64,000 bases of DNA from Hydrogenophaga sp. (GTDB lineage: Bacteria > Pseudomonadota > Gammaproteobacteria > Burkholderiales > Burkholderiaceae_C), in contig NZ_JAHBZK010000018.1 of assembly GCF_019635465.1 (NCBI RefSeq), positions 51,007 through 115,006 of the forward strand, written 5' to 3'. The translations under genes were made by a program, and so were the position numbers. Below, in pieces: positions 29,516 through 40,779 of this stretch (positions within the stretch are counted from its first letter, which is position 1; each line of letters opens with the position of its first letter). Below the pieces are notes generated by a model. It ran no database searches. It worked only from the letters and a program-made list of their open reading frames with translations, and had not been told where the DNA came from.

Positions 29516-30246
29516 GCGCTGCGCCAGATGTCCAGCAAGTGGCCAGCCAGTCCGACGGGGTCGCTGACCATGGGGTCGTGACCAGTGGCCATTTCGATCA
29601 CCTGCCAGCCGGGCTCCTCGCGCACCCGCACACGCGAGGGCGCAATGGTGGGCAGCGCCGGCGCCACGCAATCGATGAAGGTTCGGGGCACCCGCTCCCA
29701 GGCGTCGCCGTCGAAATCGAGCGGCTGCTGATAGAGGCGAAACGGCTGAGGCGTCTGCCGGCGGTTCACCCAGTCGCGGTCGGCCCCCTCCAGGCCATAG
29801 ACCGAGGCGTCCGGCGGCGCGAAATGCAAACCGTGGCTTGGCTGGGCCAGGGCGATGCGCTGCGCCTTGACCTCCTCGGTGTGGTGGCTGCTCCAGCTAT
29901 CGCCGGGGTACGGCAGCGCGGCGTCCAGGTACACCAGATGCGCCAGCGCACCCGGTCGTTCACGCAGCAGCCGGTCGGCCACGCCGGTGATGACCATGCC
30001 GGCGTAGCTGTGACCCACCAGGATCACGCGCTCAAGCTCCTCTGCCTCGATCAGCCCGATCACGTCCTGGATGTGGGTGTGCAGGTCGATGTCCGGGCTC
30101 ATCAGATGGGCCCGCTCGCCCACGCCGGTGAGGGTGACGGCGTGCGGGTCGGCACCCGCATCGCGCAGCAGTGGCATCAGCCGCCGCCAGCACCACGCGC
30201 CGTGCCAGGAACCATGAACCAGAACGATGGACGTGCGTGCGGGCAA
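29512..30246 (-). CDS. Alpha/beta-hydrolase
   Basis: A hydrolase of about 244 residues: oxyanion region VLVHGSWHGAWCW, nucleophile elbow VGHSYAGM (Ser), and a C-terminal His in ATGHDPMVSDP. This subgroup resembles plant methylesterase/hydroxynitrile lyase-like and bacterial ester hydrolases. The start is uncertain: TTG at 30246 has GGAG eight bases upstream and is preferred, while TTG at 30264 adds six residues. It is coupled by ATGA to the downstream membrane acyltransferase and divergent from rlhA. Confidence 0.85.
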   Translation of the reverse strand: MPARTSIVLVHGSWHGAWCWRRLMPLLRDAGADPHAVTLTGVGERAHLMSPDIDLHTHIQDVIGLIEAEELERVILVGHSYAGMVITGVADRLLRERPGALAHLVYLDAALPYPGDSWSSHHTEEVKAQRIALAQPSHGLHFAPPDASVYGLEGADRDWVNRRQTPQPFRLYQQPLDFDGDAWERVPRTFIDCVAPALPTIAPSRVRVREEPGWQVIEMATGHDPMVSDPVGLAGHLLDIWRSA

Positions 30247-30293
30247 TCGGCTTCTCCAGGACAATCTCGGGTTTCGCGATTCTGCCCGCCCCC

Positions 30294-32258
30294 ATGCTGC
30301 ACCACCAGATCGAGCTGCTCTCCCCTGCCCGCACGGCCGACATCGGCATCGAGGCGGTCAACCATGGTGCCGATGCCGTGTACATCGGCGGGCCCTCGTT
30401 TGGTGCCCGCACCTCGGCCGACAACAGCGTTCAAGACATCGCGCGCCTGGCCCGGCATGCACACCGCTTTGGCAGCCGCATCTACGTCACGGTCAACACC
30501 ATCCTTCGCGACGACGAACTGGAGCCGGCGCGCAAGCTGATCCGCCAGCTCTACGACGCCGGTGTCGACGCCCTGATCATTCAGGACATGGGGCTGCTTG
30601 AGCTCGACCTGCCCCCCATCCAGCTGCACGCCAGCACGCAGACCGATATCCGCTCGGTCGAGAAGGCGGTGTTTCTGCAGGACGCGGGCCTGTCCAAGCT
30701 GGTGCTGGCGCGCGAGCTCACGCTGCCTCAGATCCGGGCCATTCACGATGCGCTCGACCCGCAACGCTGCCTGGTGGAGTTTTTCATTCACGGTGCGCTG
30801 TGCGTGGCCTACAGCGGCCAGTGCTACGTCAGCCATGCCCAGACCGGGCGCAGCGCCAACCGCGGCGACTGCTCGCAGGCCTGCCGTCTGCCCTATGAGG
30901 TCAAGGACACCCAGGGCCGCATCGTGGCGCACGACAAGCACGTGCTGTCGATGAAGGACAACAACCAGAGCGACAACCTGCGTGCCCTCATAGATGCCGG
31001 CGCCCGCAGTTTCAAGATCGAGGGCCGCTACAAGGACCTGGGCTACGTCAAGAACATCACCGCGCACTACCGCCAGCTCTTCGACCAGATCCTGGAGGAG
31101 CGCCCCGAGCTGGCCAGCGCCTCGTCGGGACGCACCACCTTCACGTTCACGCCCGACCCCGACCAGAACTTCAACCGCGAGTTCACCGACTATTTCGTCA
31201 ACGGCCGACAGGAAGACATCGGCGCCTTCGACACCCCCAAGAACCCTGGCCGCCCGATCGGTTTTGTCACCCAGGTCGGCCCCAACTGGGTCGAGCTGCA
31301 ATGCGACGACGAGGCCACCACCGTCCACAACGGCGATGGCCTGTGCTACCTCGATCTGCACCGCGAGCTGGTGGGCCTGCAGATCAACCGCGCCGAGGCC
31401 GCAGGCGCTGCCGGGCGCTGGCGCGTCTTCCCCAAGGACGCCATCGAAGGCCTGCGCCACCTCAAGCGCGGCACCGTGATCAACCGCAACCGCGACATGG
31501 ACTGGGTGCGCACCCTCGAGAAGAGATCGGCAGACCGCCGCATCGGCGTGTGGGTGCGCCTGTCGCGCAGCGACGCCGGCCTGCGCCTTGACCTGACCGA
31601 CGAAGACGGGCATGCGGCCCACGCCGAGCTGACCTGTGAGGTCGAGGTCGCACGCGATGCCAATCAGGCCCGCGCCAGGTTGCACGACGCACTGGGGCGC
31701 CTGGGAGAGACGATCTTTTCGCCCATCGACGTCAGCATCGAGGCCGACCAGGCCTGGTTCGTACCGGCCTCGCTGTTGAACGCCTTGCGCCGCGAAGCGG
31801 TGGCGCAACTGGAACTGGTGCGCGCCAAGGCCTTCACCCGCTTGCCGCGCGGGCAGGCGGTGGAGCCCCCGGTGAAGTTCCCCGAAGACACGCTGACCTA
31901 CCTGGCCAACGTGTTCAACCACAAGGCGCGCGACTTCTACGCCAAACATGGGGTGCAGGTGATTGCCAGTGCGTATGAATCGCACGAGGAGACCGGCGAG
32001 GTCAGCCTCATGATCACCAAGCACTGCGTGCGCTACTCACTCAGTCTGTGCCCCAAGCAGGCCAAGGGCGTGACCGGGGTGCAAGGCACGGTGCGAGCCG
32101 AGCCGCTCACCATCACCCACGGCGACCACAAGCTCACCCTGCGTTTTGACTGCAAGCCCTGCGAAATGCACGTCGTGGGCAAGCTCAAGCCCGCGGTGGC
32201 CAACGCCGCCACCAGCCCGCTCACCTTCTACCGCCAACGGCCGACCGAAGCGGTCTGA
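30294..32258 (+). CDS. rlhA: U32 family 23S rRNA C2501 hydroxylase, RlhA
   Basis: A 654-residue U32-family protein. The signature EFFIHGALCVAYSGQCYVS carries two of the family Cys residues and is followed by the second pair in GDCSQACRLPYE. A third conserved Cys region near the C-terminus (FDCKPCEMHVVGKLKP) and the full length match E. coli YdcP/RlhA, which makes 5-hydroxycytidine at 23S rRNA position 2501 with an Fe-S cluster and prephenate-linked chemistry. The stop lies in a 13-bp tandem repeat. It is divergent from the hydrolase gene. Confidence 0.9.
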   Translation: MLHHQIELLSPARTADIGIEAVNHGADAVYIGGPSFGARTSADNSVQDIARLARHAHRFGSRIYVTVNTILRDDELEPARKLIRQLYDAGVDALIIQDMGLLELDLPPIQLHASTQTDIRSVEKAVFLQDAGLSKLVLARELTLPQIRAIHDALDPQRCLVEFFIHGALCVAYSGQCYVSHAQTGRSANRGDCSQACRLPYEVKDTQGRIVAHDKHVLSMKDNNQSDNLRALIDAGARSFKIEGRYKDLGYVKNITAHYRQLFDQILEERPELASASSGRTTFTFTPDPDQNFNREFTDYFVNGRQEDIGAFDTPKNPGRPIGFVTQVGPNWVELQCDDEATTVHNGDGLCYLDLHRELVGLQINRAEAAGAAGRWRVFPKDAIEGLRHLKRGTVINRNRDMDWVRTLEKRSADRRIGVWVRLSRSDAGLRLDLTDEDGHAAHAELTCEVEVARDANQARARLHDALGRLGETIFSPIDVSIEADQAWFVPASLLNALRREAVAQLELVRAKAFTRLPRGQAVEPPVKFPEDTLTYLANVFNHKARDFYAKHGVQVIASAYESHEETGEVSLMITKHCVRYSLSLCPKQAKGVTGVQGTVRAEPLTITHGDHKLTLRFDCKPCEMHVVGKLKPAVANAATSPLTFYRQRPTEAV

Positions 32259-32280
32259 GGTAGCGGTCTGAGGTAGCGGT
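32249..32280. repeat. 13-bp tandem repeat across the rlhA stop codon
   Basis: AGCGGTCTGAGGT occurs at 32249-32261 and 32262-32274, followed by a partial third copy AGCGGT. The first copy contains the last rlhA codons and the TGA. This looks like a recent slippage duplication. Confidence 0.85.
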
Positions 32281-32285
32281 TCAGA

Positions 32286-32831
32286 TCAGATGTAGGGCAC
32301 GGGTTGCGGCGCGTGCCGCATGTGCAGTGACAGGCCCAACGCCGCCATGTGGTTGCCATTGCGCCCGAGGATGGTTTCTGCCAGCGGCAGGAAGGACGAT
32401 TCCTCGAAGCCGGCGTGCGCCTGGTACTCGCTCACCAGGCGGTGCAGGTCGGCAATCTCCAGATCGCTGTCCTGGCCCTTGGCCACGCGGCGCAGATCCT
32501 TCTCAAGCGAGCGCCACAAGGCTTCCAGCGTGCGGTGCTGCGAGGTCAGTCGCTCCACCATGGCCTGCACCTGGGCGCGCTCTTCGCCCGGTTGGGCGCT
32601 TGCCAGCACGGCGGGGAACAGCTCGCGCTCTTCGTCCAGGTGGTGTTCGAAGATCGCTTCGCGAAAGAAGGCCAGCGATTGCTCGGCGATCGAGCGCGCC
32701 CGCGCGGCGGGGGCCAGAAGGCCCGGCAGTTCGTCCAATGCCCTGAGCCGCCGCACGATGCCGGCGTGGCACTGGGTGAAGTTGGTCAAGGGGGCGTCGT
32801 CGGTGGTCGGGGTGTCCGCAACGGTGCTCAT
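32286..32831 (-). CDS. Hemerythrin HHE-domain protein
   Basis: A 181-residue four-helix hemerythrin-like protein with candidate di-iron ligands in FTQCHAG, the HHLDEERELFP pair, SQHRTL and YQAHAGFEESSFLPLAE. It probably binds oxygen, nitric oxide or iron. The start at MSTVAD has AGGAGACACGC upstream; a longer frame lacks this. It is convergent with rlhA and downstream of the TIR gene. Confidence 0.87.
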   Translation of the reverse strand: MSTVADTPTTDDAPLTNFTQCHAGIVRRLRALDELPGLLAPAARARSIAEQSLAFFREAIFEHHLDEERELFPAVLASAQPGEERAQVQAMVERLTSQHRTLEALWRSLEKDLRRVAKGQDSDLEIADLHRLVSEYQAHAGFEESSFLPLAETILGRNGNHMAALGLSLHMRHAPQPVPYI

Positions 32832-32924
32832 GCGTGTCTCCTGAGGCAATGGCGGCAGTCTAGGGCGCCAGGCATCTGGCGCTTTGACGCACGTCAAGCG
32901 CAGGCAAGGCGGCGCGCCATGTCG

Positions 32925-34466
32925 CTAACCCCCGCTGTGTGACACGAGTTCGAGCAGATCGCGATCGATCTCCTGGCCGCCTGCGCTGTGCACCTGGCGC
33001 TGCAAGCGCACATAGCGCCGCGCTTCAGGCGCGTACCACACGAGGGTGCGCACACGGATCGGCTCCAGTGTCAGCGTGGCCGCACCCCCTGTGGGCATGC
33101 GGTTGCTCCAGATCTCGACCTTGTAGGCGTTGAATCGACCGGCCGGCACCGTCACCGATTCGCGCCCGACCAGCTTGGCTTGCGACGACCAGCCCGTCCA
33201 CTGCGGGTCGGGCCAGGGCGTCTTCACGTCGCTGTCGCCGCGCCAGGCGCCGATGTCGCCAGTGGCCAGGTAGGGGCTGAACTCCAGTCCCAGCGACGGC
33301 CAGTTGATGAAGGCGGCCTGGCCCGCACGCGAGCGGCGCAACTCTGACGTGCCCGCGTTGTCGCTCAGTCGGTCGGTGACCAGGTCCTCGCGCAGTTCGG
33401 CCACGGCGATCGTGACGTCGCGGCGGGGGCTGGATGGCCACTTGCCGCTGAAGCGATAGGTCCAGCGCTCGCCCACGCGCGGCAGCCGGTCGTTGGTGGA
33501 CGGGTTGGGCACGGAGGCCGTCGCTGACGGTGGGGGCGATGGTGCAGCGGAGGCGGTGGTGGTGCGCTGTGGTGCCGGTGTCGGTGCAGCGGGCGCCCGC
33601 GAGAGCGCCGCCGGCAAGCTGGGACGGACCTGCGTCGCCGAGGGCGTCGGTGCAGCGGCGATCACCGCGGTGGCCGGCCGTGTTGCCGGCGGAGCTGGTG
33701 GCGGTGCAGCGGCCACGCTGGCCACTGCGGCAGGGGCCGGGGCGGGGGAAGGCGTTGGCGACGCAGCGGCAGCGACCTCCGTCGGCGCGGTAGCGTTGAC
33801 TGGCGATGTCGGGCTTTCTGCTGGGGTGGCCGCAGCCGGTGGCGTCGCCGGCACAGCAGCCACCAGCGTGCCCTCGGGCACCTCAGAGACCCGGCCCTCG
33901 GGTGGCTCGCGCCAGGCCCACCAGCCCGCAGCGGCCAGGCCGGCCAGCCCCGCGGTCATCGCACCCCAGGCCCAGCGCTTTCCACCACCGTCGGCGCCAT
34001 GGCCCTCCCCCAGCAACTTTTCCAGCGCCTGTACCAGCGACGCGGTGGTGGCCTCCCATTGTTGGTGATGCACGGCGATTGCCTGTCGCCGGGCCAGGCC
34101 CTGCATGTCCTGCGGCAGCTCTTCGGCGCGGGGCATGACCGCGCCGGCCACCAGCACGGGCACCACACGGATGTTGCGTTTCAACGCGGCCCCGACCTCC
34201 AGCCGAATGAAGTCGTGGGGGTCTTCGAGCCGTCGTCGCCCGGCCGCATCGCGGGTGTTCAGCCATTCATCGCCGATGACGACGATCAGCACCCGGCAGG
34301 CGGCCACCGCCGCTTCGATCGACTGCACGAAGTCGGCACCGAGCTCGATGCCCTCGACGTCCATGAACACGCGCCCGGCGCCGAAATGGGACGCGAGCCG
34401 GTCGTACAGGCGACCGGCGAACCCCGAGGCATCGTCACGGCGGTAGCTGATGAAGATCCCGTCCAT
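32925..34466 (-). CDS. TIR-domain transmembrane protein with periplasmic domain
   Basis: A 513-residue protein in four parts. Residues 1 to about 150 form a bacterial TIR domain ([32 protein letters not shown]); Glu90 in [10 protein letters not shown] is at the place of the catalytic Glu of NAD-cleaving TIRs. One membrane helix lies at about 165-185, then comes a 130-residue linker rich in Ala, Pro, Thr and Ser. A folded C-terminal domain of about 190 residues ([40 protein letters not shown]) resembles DUF3108-like periplasmic modules. The predicted topology is TIR inside, sensor outside. The start has GGGAG upstream. The partner and trigger are unknown. Confidence 0.85.
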   Translation of the reverse strand: MDGIFISYRRDDASGFAGRLYDRLASHFGAGRVFMDVEGIELGADFVQSIEAAVAACRVLIVVIGDEWLNTRDAAGRRRLEDPHDFIRLEVGAALKRNIRVVPVLVAGAVMPRAEELPQDMQGLARRQAIAVHHQQWEATTASLVQALEKLLGEGHGADGGGKRWAWGAMTAGLAGLAAAGWWAWREPPEGRVSEVPEGTLVAAVPATPPAAATPAESPTSPVNATAPTEVAAAASPTPSPAPAPAAVASVAAAPPPAPPATRPATAVIAAAPTPSATQVRPSLPAALSRAPAAPTPAPQRTTTASAAPSPPPSATASVPNPSTNDRLPRVGERWTYRFSGKWPSSPRRDVTIAVAELREDLVTDRLSDNAGTSELRRSRAGQAAFINWPSLGLEFSPYLATGDIGAWRGDSDVKTPWPDPQWTGWSSQAKLVGRESVTVPAGRFNAYKVEIWSNRMPTGGAATLTLEPIRVRTLVWYAPEARRYVRLQRQVHSAGGQEIDRDLLELVSHSGG

Positions 34467-34506
34467 GGCCTGCTCCCGCGCCGTCCCTGGGGTGGGCGGC
34501 TCGGGC

Positions 34507-34512
34507 ATTCTA
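34507..34512 (-). promoter_or_regulatory. -10 box for the TIR gene
   Basis: On the minus strand this reads TAGAAT, about 40 bases before the chosen ATG, which has its own GGGAG site. No good -35 is visible. Confidence 0.4.
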
Positions 34513-34606
34513 GGACCGCTGCCACGGCGTGTGCGAGGCCTGACGCCCGCAAAAGTCCCCCGTTTGGGTGGGGATGTACCTTGCTGGAGCCCCCGGGGGC
34601 ATCACC

Positions 34607-34622
34607 CATAATTCGGCCCATG
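34607..34622 (+). promoter_or_regulatory. -10 box of a leaderless moaA transcript
   Basis: CATAAT (34607-34612), then seven bases (TCGGCCC) and the moaA ATG, with no ribosome binding site. No molybdenum-cofactor riboswitch could fit in so short a leader. Confidence 0.55.
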
Positions 34623-35735
34623 TCCGAACGCGTGATCCCCCTCATCGACCAGCGCCTGCAGACGCGCGCGGTGCCGATACCCGCACAAGCCATAGCGGCC
34701 ACGGGCCAGCTGCGCGACGCCAGGGGCCGTGCGTTGCGCGATCTGCGCATCAGCGTGACCGATCGCTGCAACTTCCGCTGCAGCTACTGCATGCCCAAGG
34801 AAATCTTCGACAAGGACTACCAGTACCTGCCGCACAGCGCGCTGCTGACCTTCGAAGAGATCACCCGCGTGGCCAAGGTCTTCGTGGCACACGGCGTGCA
34901 GAAGCTGCGCCTGACGGGTGGCGAGCCCCTGCTGCGCAAGCACCTGGAGATCCTCATCGAACAACTGGCGGCCTTGCGCACGGTCGACGGCGCGCCGCTG
35001 GACATCACCCTCACCACCAACGGCTCGCTGCTGCGCAGGAAGGCACAGGCCCTCAAGGACGCGGGCCTGCAGCGCGTCACGGTCAGCCTGGACGGTCTGG
35101 ACGATGCGGTGTTTCGCGCCATGAACGACGTGGACTTTCCGGTGGCGGACGTGCTCGACGGCATTGCGGCGGCGCAGGCGGTGGGCCTGGGGCCCATCAA
35201 GGTCAACATGGTCGTCAAACGCGGCACCAATGACGACCAGATCCTGCCCATGGCGCGGCACTTCAAGGGCAGCGGCGTGGTGCTGCGATTCATCGAGTAC
35301 ATGGACGTGGGCGCCACCAACGGCTGGCGCATGGACGAGGTGCTGCCCAGCGCCAAGGTCATCGAACGCATCCACCGCGAGATGCCGCTGGTGCCGCTGG
35401 AGCAGGCGGCCGAAGGCGAGACCGCACAGCGCTGGGCCTATGCCGACGGCAGCGGCGAGATCGGGGTCATCAGCAGCGTGACCCAGGCCTTCTGCAGCGA
35501 CTGCAACCGCGCGCGCCTGTCCACCGAAGGACAGCTGTACCTGTGCTTGTTCGCCAGCGAAGGCCACGACCTGCGGCACCTGATCCGCGGCGACGCCAGC
35601 GACGAAGACCTGGCCAGCGCCATCGCCTCGGTGTGGCAGCCCCGGGCCGATCGCTATTCCGAACTGCGCGCCAGCCTGCCACCCGACAGCACGCCGGGCA
35701 AGCGCCGCGTCGAAATGTCCTACATCGGCGGTTGA
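34620..35735 (+). CDS. moaA: GTP 3',8-cyclase MoaA
   Basis: A 371-residue radical SAM enzyme. The N-terminal cluster Cys are 50, 54 and 57 (CNFRCSYC). The C-terminal cluster has [18 protein letters not shown], and the family-typical C-terminal GG (SYIGG) is present. It cyclises GTP in the first step of molybdopterin synthesis. About 40 extra N-terminal residues precede the usual start [10 protein letters not shown]. It begins a moaA-mobA-moeA operon, 17 nt before mobA. Confidence 0.96.
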   Translation: MSERVIPLIDQRLQTRAVPIPAQAIAATGQLRDARGRALRDLRISVTDRCNFRCSYCMPKEIFDKDYQYLPHSALLTFEEITRVAKVFVAHGVQKLRLTGGEPLLRKHLEILIEQLAALRTVDGAPLDITLTTNGSLLRRKAQALKDAGLQRVTVSLDGLDDAVFRAMNDVDFPVADVLDGIAAAQAVGLGPIKVNMVVKRGTNDDQILPMARHFKGSGVVLRFIEYMDVGATNGWRMDEVLPSAKVIERIHREMPLVPLEQAAEGETAQRWAYADGSGEIGVISSVTQAFCSDCNRARLSTEGQLYLCLFASEGHDLRHLIRGDASDEDLASAIASVWQPRADRYSELRASLPPDSTPGKRRVEMSYIGG

Positions 35736-35751
35736 GCCCGCCCAAAGCCAC

Positions 35752-36377
35752 ATGATCGAAGCGAACCAGATCACCGGGCTGGTCCTGGCCGGCGGGCGCG
35801 GTGCCCGCATGGGCGGTGCCGACAAAGGCCTGCAGAAGTTCAACGGCACACCGCTGGCACTGCACGCGCTGTTGCGCCTGCAGTTGCAGGAAGGCGGCCT
35901 CGTGAGCGAACTGATGATCAACGCCAACCGTAACCTGGGTGCCTACGAGGCCTTCGGCGCGCCGGTGTGGCCCGACTCACTGAGCGACTACGCCGGCCCG
36001 CTGGCGGGCTTTCTCACCGGCCTGGAGCGGGTGGAGACGCCCTACCTGCTGACCGTGCCCTGCGACGTGCCGCGCTTCCCGCTTGACCTCGCCAAGCGTC
36101 TGGCCAGCGCGTTCGACGATCCGGCCACCGAGATCGCGATGGTCGGCGCGCCCGAGGCCGACGGCCAGGTGCGCGCCCAGCCGGTGTTCTGCCTGCTCAA
36201 GGCCGAGCTGCTGGAAAGCCTGAGCGCGTTCACCCAGGGCGGCGGGCGCAAGATCGATCGCTGGACGGCGCAGCACCACACGGTGCTCGTGCCCTTCGAC
36301 CAGGCGGGCGACGACCCGCGCGCCTTTGCCAACACCAACACCCTCGACGAACTGCACGCGCTCGAACAAGCCGGCCC

Positions 36378-36381
<4 letters not shown>
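35752..36381 (+). CDS. mobA: Molybdenum cofactor guanylyltransferase MobA
   Basis: A 209-residue nucleotidyltransferase: [19 protein letters not shown] at the GTP-binding N-terminus, and PCDVPRFP with the metal-binding Asp. It adds GMP to molybdopterin to give MGD. The stop overlaps the moeA start (ATGA). Confidence 0.95.
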
Positions 36382-37655
<1,274 letters not shown>

Positions 37656-37665
37656 GTTTCGCCTC

Positions 37666-37696
37666 GGGCGCCGTTCACTTGGCGGGTACGGCGCCC
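37666..37696. repeat. Inverted repeat at the moeA/RND convergent junction
   Basis: GGGCGCCG (37666-37673) and CGGCGCCC (37689-37696) are perfect 8-bp arms with a 15-base loop containing the stop codon of the RND gene. No T-run follows on either strand, so it is at most a weak or Rho-assisted terminator. Confidence 0.4.
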
Positions 37697-40600
37697 GGTG
37701 CGTCCGTGTCGTGTGTTTCCGGCCGGACCAGAGCGGCCGGCTGGTGCGCCTTCATGCGCGAGAGCAAGGTGTACATCGTTGGCACCACGAAGATGGTCAG
37801 CAAGGTGCCCACGCTCATGCCACCCACGATCACCCAGCCGATCTGCTGACGGCTTTCGGCGCCGGCGCCGGTGGCCAGCGCCAGCGGAATGGCCCCCAGC
37901 ACCATGGCGCCGGTGGTCATGAGGATGGGCCGCAGGCGCAGGCCGGCCGCCTGCTTGACCGCCGCGAGCTTGTCCATGCCCTGCTCGCGCAGCTGGTTGG
38001 AGAACTCGACGATCAGAATGCCGTGCTTGGTGATCAGCCCCACCAGCGTGATCAGGCCGATCTGACTGAACACGTTGAGCGTGCCGCCCGAGAGCTTGAG
38101 CGCGAGCAAAGCGCCCAGCATGGACAACGGCACCGACAACATGATGATCAGCGGGTCGATGAAGCTCTCGAACTGGGCCGACAGCACCAGGTAGATGAAC
38201 AGCAGCGACAGCACGAACACCAGTGCCAGCGAGCCCGAGGCCTTGCGGAACTCGCGGCTCTGACCGTTGAGATCGGTGGTGTAGCCCGGCGGCAGGATCT
38301 CGGCCGATATCCGGTCCATGAACTGCAAGGCCTCGCCCAGGGAATAGTCGGGCCCGATGTTGGCGGTGATGGACGCACTGCGCCGCTGACCAAAGTGGTT
38401 GAGCTCGCGCGGCACCACGATCTCGCGCGTGGTGATCAGTGAAGCCAGCGGAATCATGGCGTCACCGCGGCCACGCACGAACAGGCGATCGATGTCTTCG
38501 GGCGTGCTTCGGTTGGCCGAGACGGTCTGCACCACCACGTCGTACTGCTCGCCGTCGCGCTTGTAGCGGGTGACGGTGCGCCCGCCCAGCATGGTCTCCA
38601 CCGTGCGGGCGATGGCGTCCACACTGACGCCCATGTCGGCCGCGCGTTCGCGGTCGACGTCGAGGCGGATTTCGGGCTTGTTCAAACGCAGGTCGGTGTC
38701 GACCTGCACGATGCCGGGGTTCTGCGCCATGCGCTCCTGCAGCTTGCGCACCACACCCGAGAGATTCTCGTAGCTGTCGTTGGTCACCACGACGAAGTTC
38801 AGCGGCCGCTCGCGAAAGCCCTGCCCCAGCGAAGGCGGCGTGATCGGGAACGCACTGATGCCCGGCAGGCCGGCCAGCTTGGGTGCGATGGTGCGCGCGA
38901 TTTCCATCGTGGTGCGCTCGCGCTCCTCCCACGACTTGCCACGCATGATCACGCTGCCCTGGGCCACCGACGGGTTGCCCACCACGGTGAAGACGCGGTC
39001 GAACTCCGGCTGGCTGCGCGCAATGGTCTCGATCGCTTCGGCATAGCGCCTGGTGTAGGCCTGGGTGGCGCCGTCCGGCCCGTTGATCGAGGCCAGGATG
39101 ACGCCGCGGTCTTCCATCGGGGCCAGTTCGGACCGCGTGGTCATCAGCAGCCACGCGCTGCCGGCGGCGCTGGCCAGCATCACGCCCACCACCAGCCAGC
39201 GCACCCGCAGCGAGCCCGCCAGGGCGCGGTCGTAGCCCCGGTTGACGCCACTGAGCACGCGCTCCATGAAGCGGTCGAAGCGGCCTGGCTTTTCGACGTG
39301 GCGCAGCAGCTTGGAGCACATCATGGGCGAGAGGGTCAACGCCACGAAACCCGACACCACCACGGCGCCGGCCAGTGCCAGCGCGAACTCGGCGAACAAG
39401 CGGCCCGTGCGCCCGGGCGTGAAGGCCAGCGGGGCGTACACGGCGGCCAGCGTCAGCGTCATGGCCACGATGGCAAAGCCGATTTCGCGAGCGCCCCGGA
39501 TGGCAGCATCGAAGGGCTTCATGCCCTCTTCGATGTGACGGTAGATGTTCTCGAGCATGACGATGGCGTCGTCCACCACCAGGCCGATGGCCAGCACCAG
39601 CGCCAGCAGCGTGAGCGTGTTGATCGAAAAGCCGAACAGCGCCATCAGCGCGAACGAGCCGATCAGGCTCACCGGGATGGTGATGATGGGGATCACCGAC
39701 GCGCGCAAGGTGCGCAAGAACACGAAGATCACCAGCGCAACGAGTACCACGGCCTCGGCGATCGTGGTGTATACGGCCTTGATCGAGCGGTCGATGAAGA
39801 TGGAGTTGTCGTTGGCGATCTCGACGCGGATGCCCGGCGGCAAATCCTGCGAGATCTGCGGCAGCATGGCCTGCACCGCGGCCGACAGCTCCAGCGGGTT
39901 GGCCGTGGCCTGGCGGATCACGCCCAGCGAGATGGCGTCGCGGCCGTTGTAGCGCACCGAGACCCGCTCATCCTGCGGCGCTTGCTCGACGCGCGCCACG
40001 TCGCCCAGGCGGATGGTCTGACCGTTGACGGTGCGGATGCCGATGGCGCGAAATTGCTCGGGCGACTGCACATCGGTGGCGGCGGTGACGTTGAACTCGC
40101 GCTGCGCGCTTTCGATGCGACCGGCCGGCACTTCGAGGTTGGAGCGGCGCAGCGCGTCCTCGGCGTCCTGCACCGTGAGGTTGTAGGCGGCCAACCGGTC
40201 CGGGTCGAGCCACACCCGCATGGAGTAGCGACGCTCGCCGTAGATGCGCACGTCGGCCGCGCCGGGTGCGGTCTGCAAACGCGGCTTGACCAGGCGGTTG
40301 GCCACGTCGCTGAGCTCCAGCGGCGTAAGCGTGTCCGAGTTGAGGGCCAGCCAGATGACCGGGCTGGCGTCGGCCTCGACCTTGGCGATGGTGGGCTCGT
40401 CCACGTCCTGCGGCAGCTTTTGCCGCACGCGGCTGACCTTGTCGCGCACGTCGGCGGCCGCGGCGTCCGGGTCACGCTCGAGCTTGAAGCGCACCGTGAT
40501 CTGGCTTTGCTCCTGGCGGCTGATGGAGGTGATCACGTCCACCCCTTCGATGCCGGCCAGCGAGTCTTCGAGCACCTTGCTCACCTGCGACTCGATCACC

Positions 40601-40770
40601 TCGCTGGAGGCGCCGCCAAAGCGGGTGGTGACCGTGACGGTGGGTTCGTCGATGCGGGGGTACTCGCGCACCGACAGCCCGTTGAACGACACCACCCCGA
40701 CCAGCAGGATGAGCAGCGACAGCACGGTGGCGAACACCGGGCGGCGAATGGCGATTTCGGGCAACTGCAT
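37675..40770 (-). CDS. RND efflux transporter permease
   Basis: A 1031-residue inner-membrane proton-driven pump of the AcrB/MexB superfamily: FATVLSLLILLVGVVSF first helix, porter domain with FKLERDPDAAAADVRDKVS, and the proton-relay pair Asp-Asp in LVVDDAIVMLENI of the central helix. The large loops between helices 1-2 and 7-8 are present. Sequence style matches the MdtB/MexF-like drug pumps rather than metal pumps. It is 9 nt after its adaptor gene; no outer-membrane channel gene is adjacent. Confidence 0.93.
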   Translation of the reverse strand: MQLPEIAIRRPVFATVLSLLILLVGVVSFNGLSVREYPRIDEPTVTVTTRFGGASSEVIESQVSKVLEDSLAGIEGVDVITSISRQEQSQITVRFKLERDPDAAAADVRDKVSRVRQKLPQDVDEPTIAKVEADASPVIWLALNSDTLTPLELSDVANRLVKPRLQTAPGAADVRIYGERRYSMRVWLDPDRLAAYNLTVQDAEDALRRSNLEVPAGRIESAQREFNVTAATDVQSPEQFRAIGIRTVNGQTIRLGDVARVEQAPQDERVSVRYNGRDAISLGVIRQATANPLELSAAVQAMLPQISQDLPPGIRVEIANDNSIFIDRSIKAVYTTIAEAVVLVALVIFVFLRTLRASVIPIITIPVSLIGSFALMALFGFSINTLTLLALVLAIGLVVDDAIVMLENIYRHIEEGMKPFDAAIRGAREIGFAIVAMTLTLAAVYAPLAFTPGRTGRLFAEFALALAGAVVVSGFVALTLSPMMCSKLLRHVEKPGRFDRFMERVLSGVNRGYDRALAGSLRVRWLVVGVMLASAAGSAWLLMTTRSELAPMEDRGVILASINGPDGATQAYTRRYAEAIETIARSQPEFDRVFTVVGNPSVAQGSVIMRGKSWEERERTTMEIARTIAPKLAGLPGISAFPITPPSLGQGFRERPLNFVVVTNDSYENLSGVVRKLQERMAQNPGIVQVDTDLRLNKPEIRLDVDRERAADMGVSVDAIARTVETMLGGRTVTRYKRDGEQYDVVVQTVSANRSTPEDIDRLFVRGRGDAMIPLASLITTREIVVPRELNHFGQRRSASITANIGPDYSLGEALQFMDRISAEILPPGYTTDLNGQSREFRKASGSLALVFVLSLLFIYLVLSAQFESFIDPLIIMLSVPLSMLGALLALKLSGGTLNVFSQIGLITLVGLITKHGILIVEFSNQLREQGMDKLAAVKQAAGLRLRPILMTTGAMVLGAIPLALATGAGAESRQQIGWVIVGGMSVGTLLTIFVVPTMYTLLSRMKAHQPAALVRPETHDTDAPGAVPAK

Positions 40771-40779
40771 GAAGGGGCC

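Noticed and set aside
32925-34466. Multi-gene TIR defence system
   Set aside because: Neighbours are a hemerythrin, rlhA and moaA; no NAD-linked sensor, Argonaute or cyclase gene accompanies it.
34467-34619. Molybdenum-cofactor riboswitch before moaA
   Set aside because: The likely transcription start is at the moaA ATG, leaving no leader, and no conserved riboswitch sequence is visible.
37666-37696. Bidirectional intrinsic terminator between moeA and the RND gene
   Set aside because: The stem is perfect but the loop is long and neither side has a T-run; kept only as an inverted repeat.
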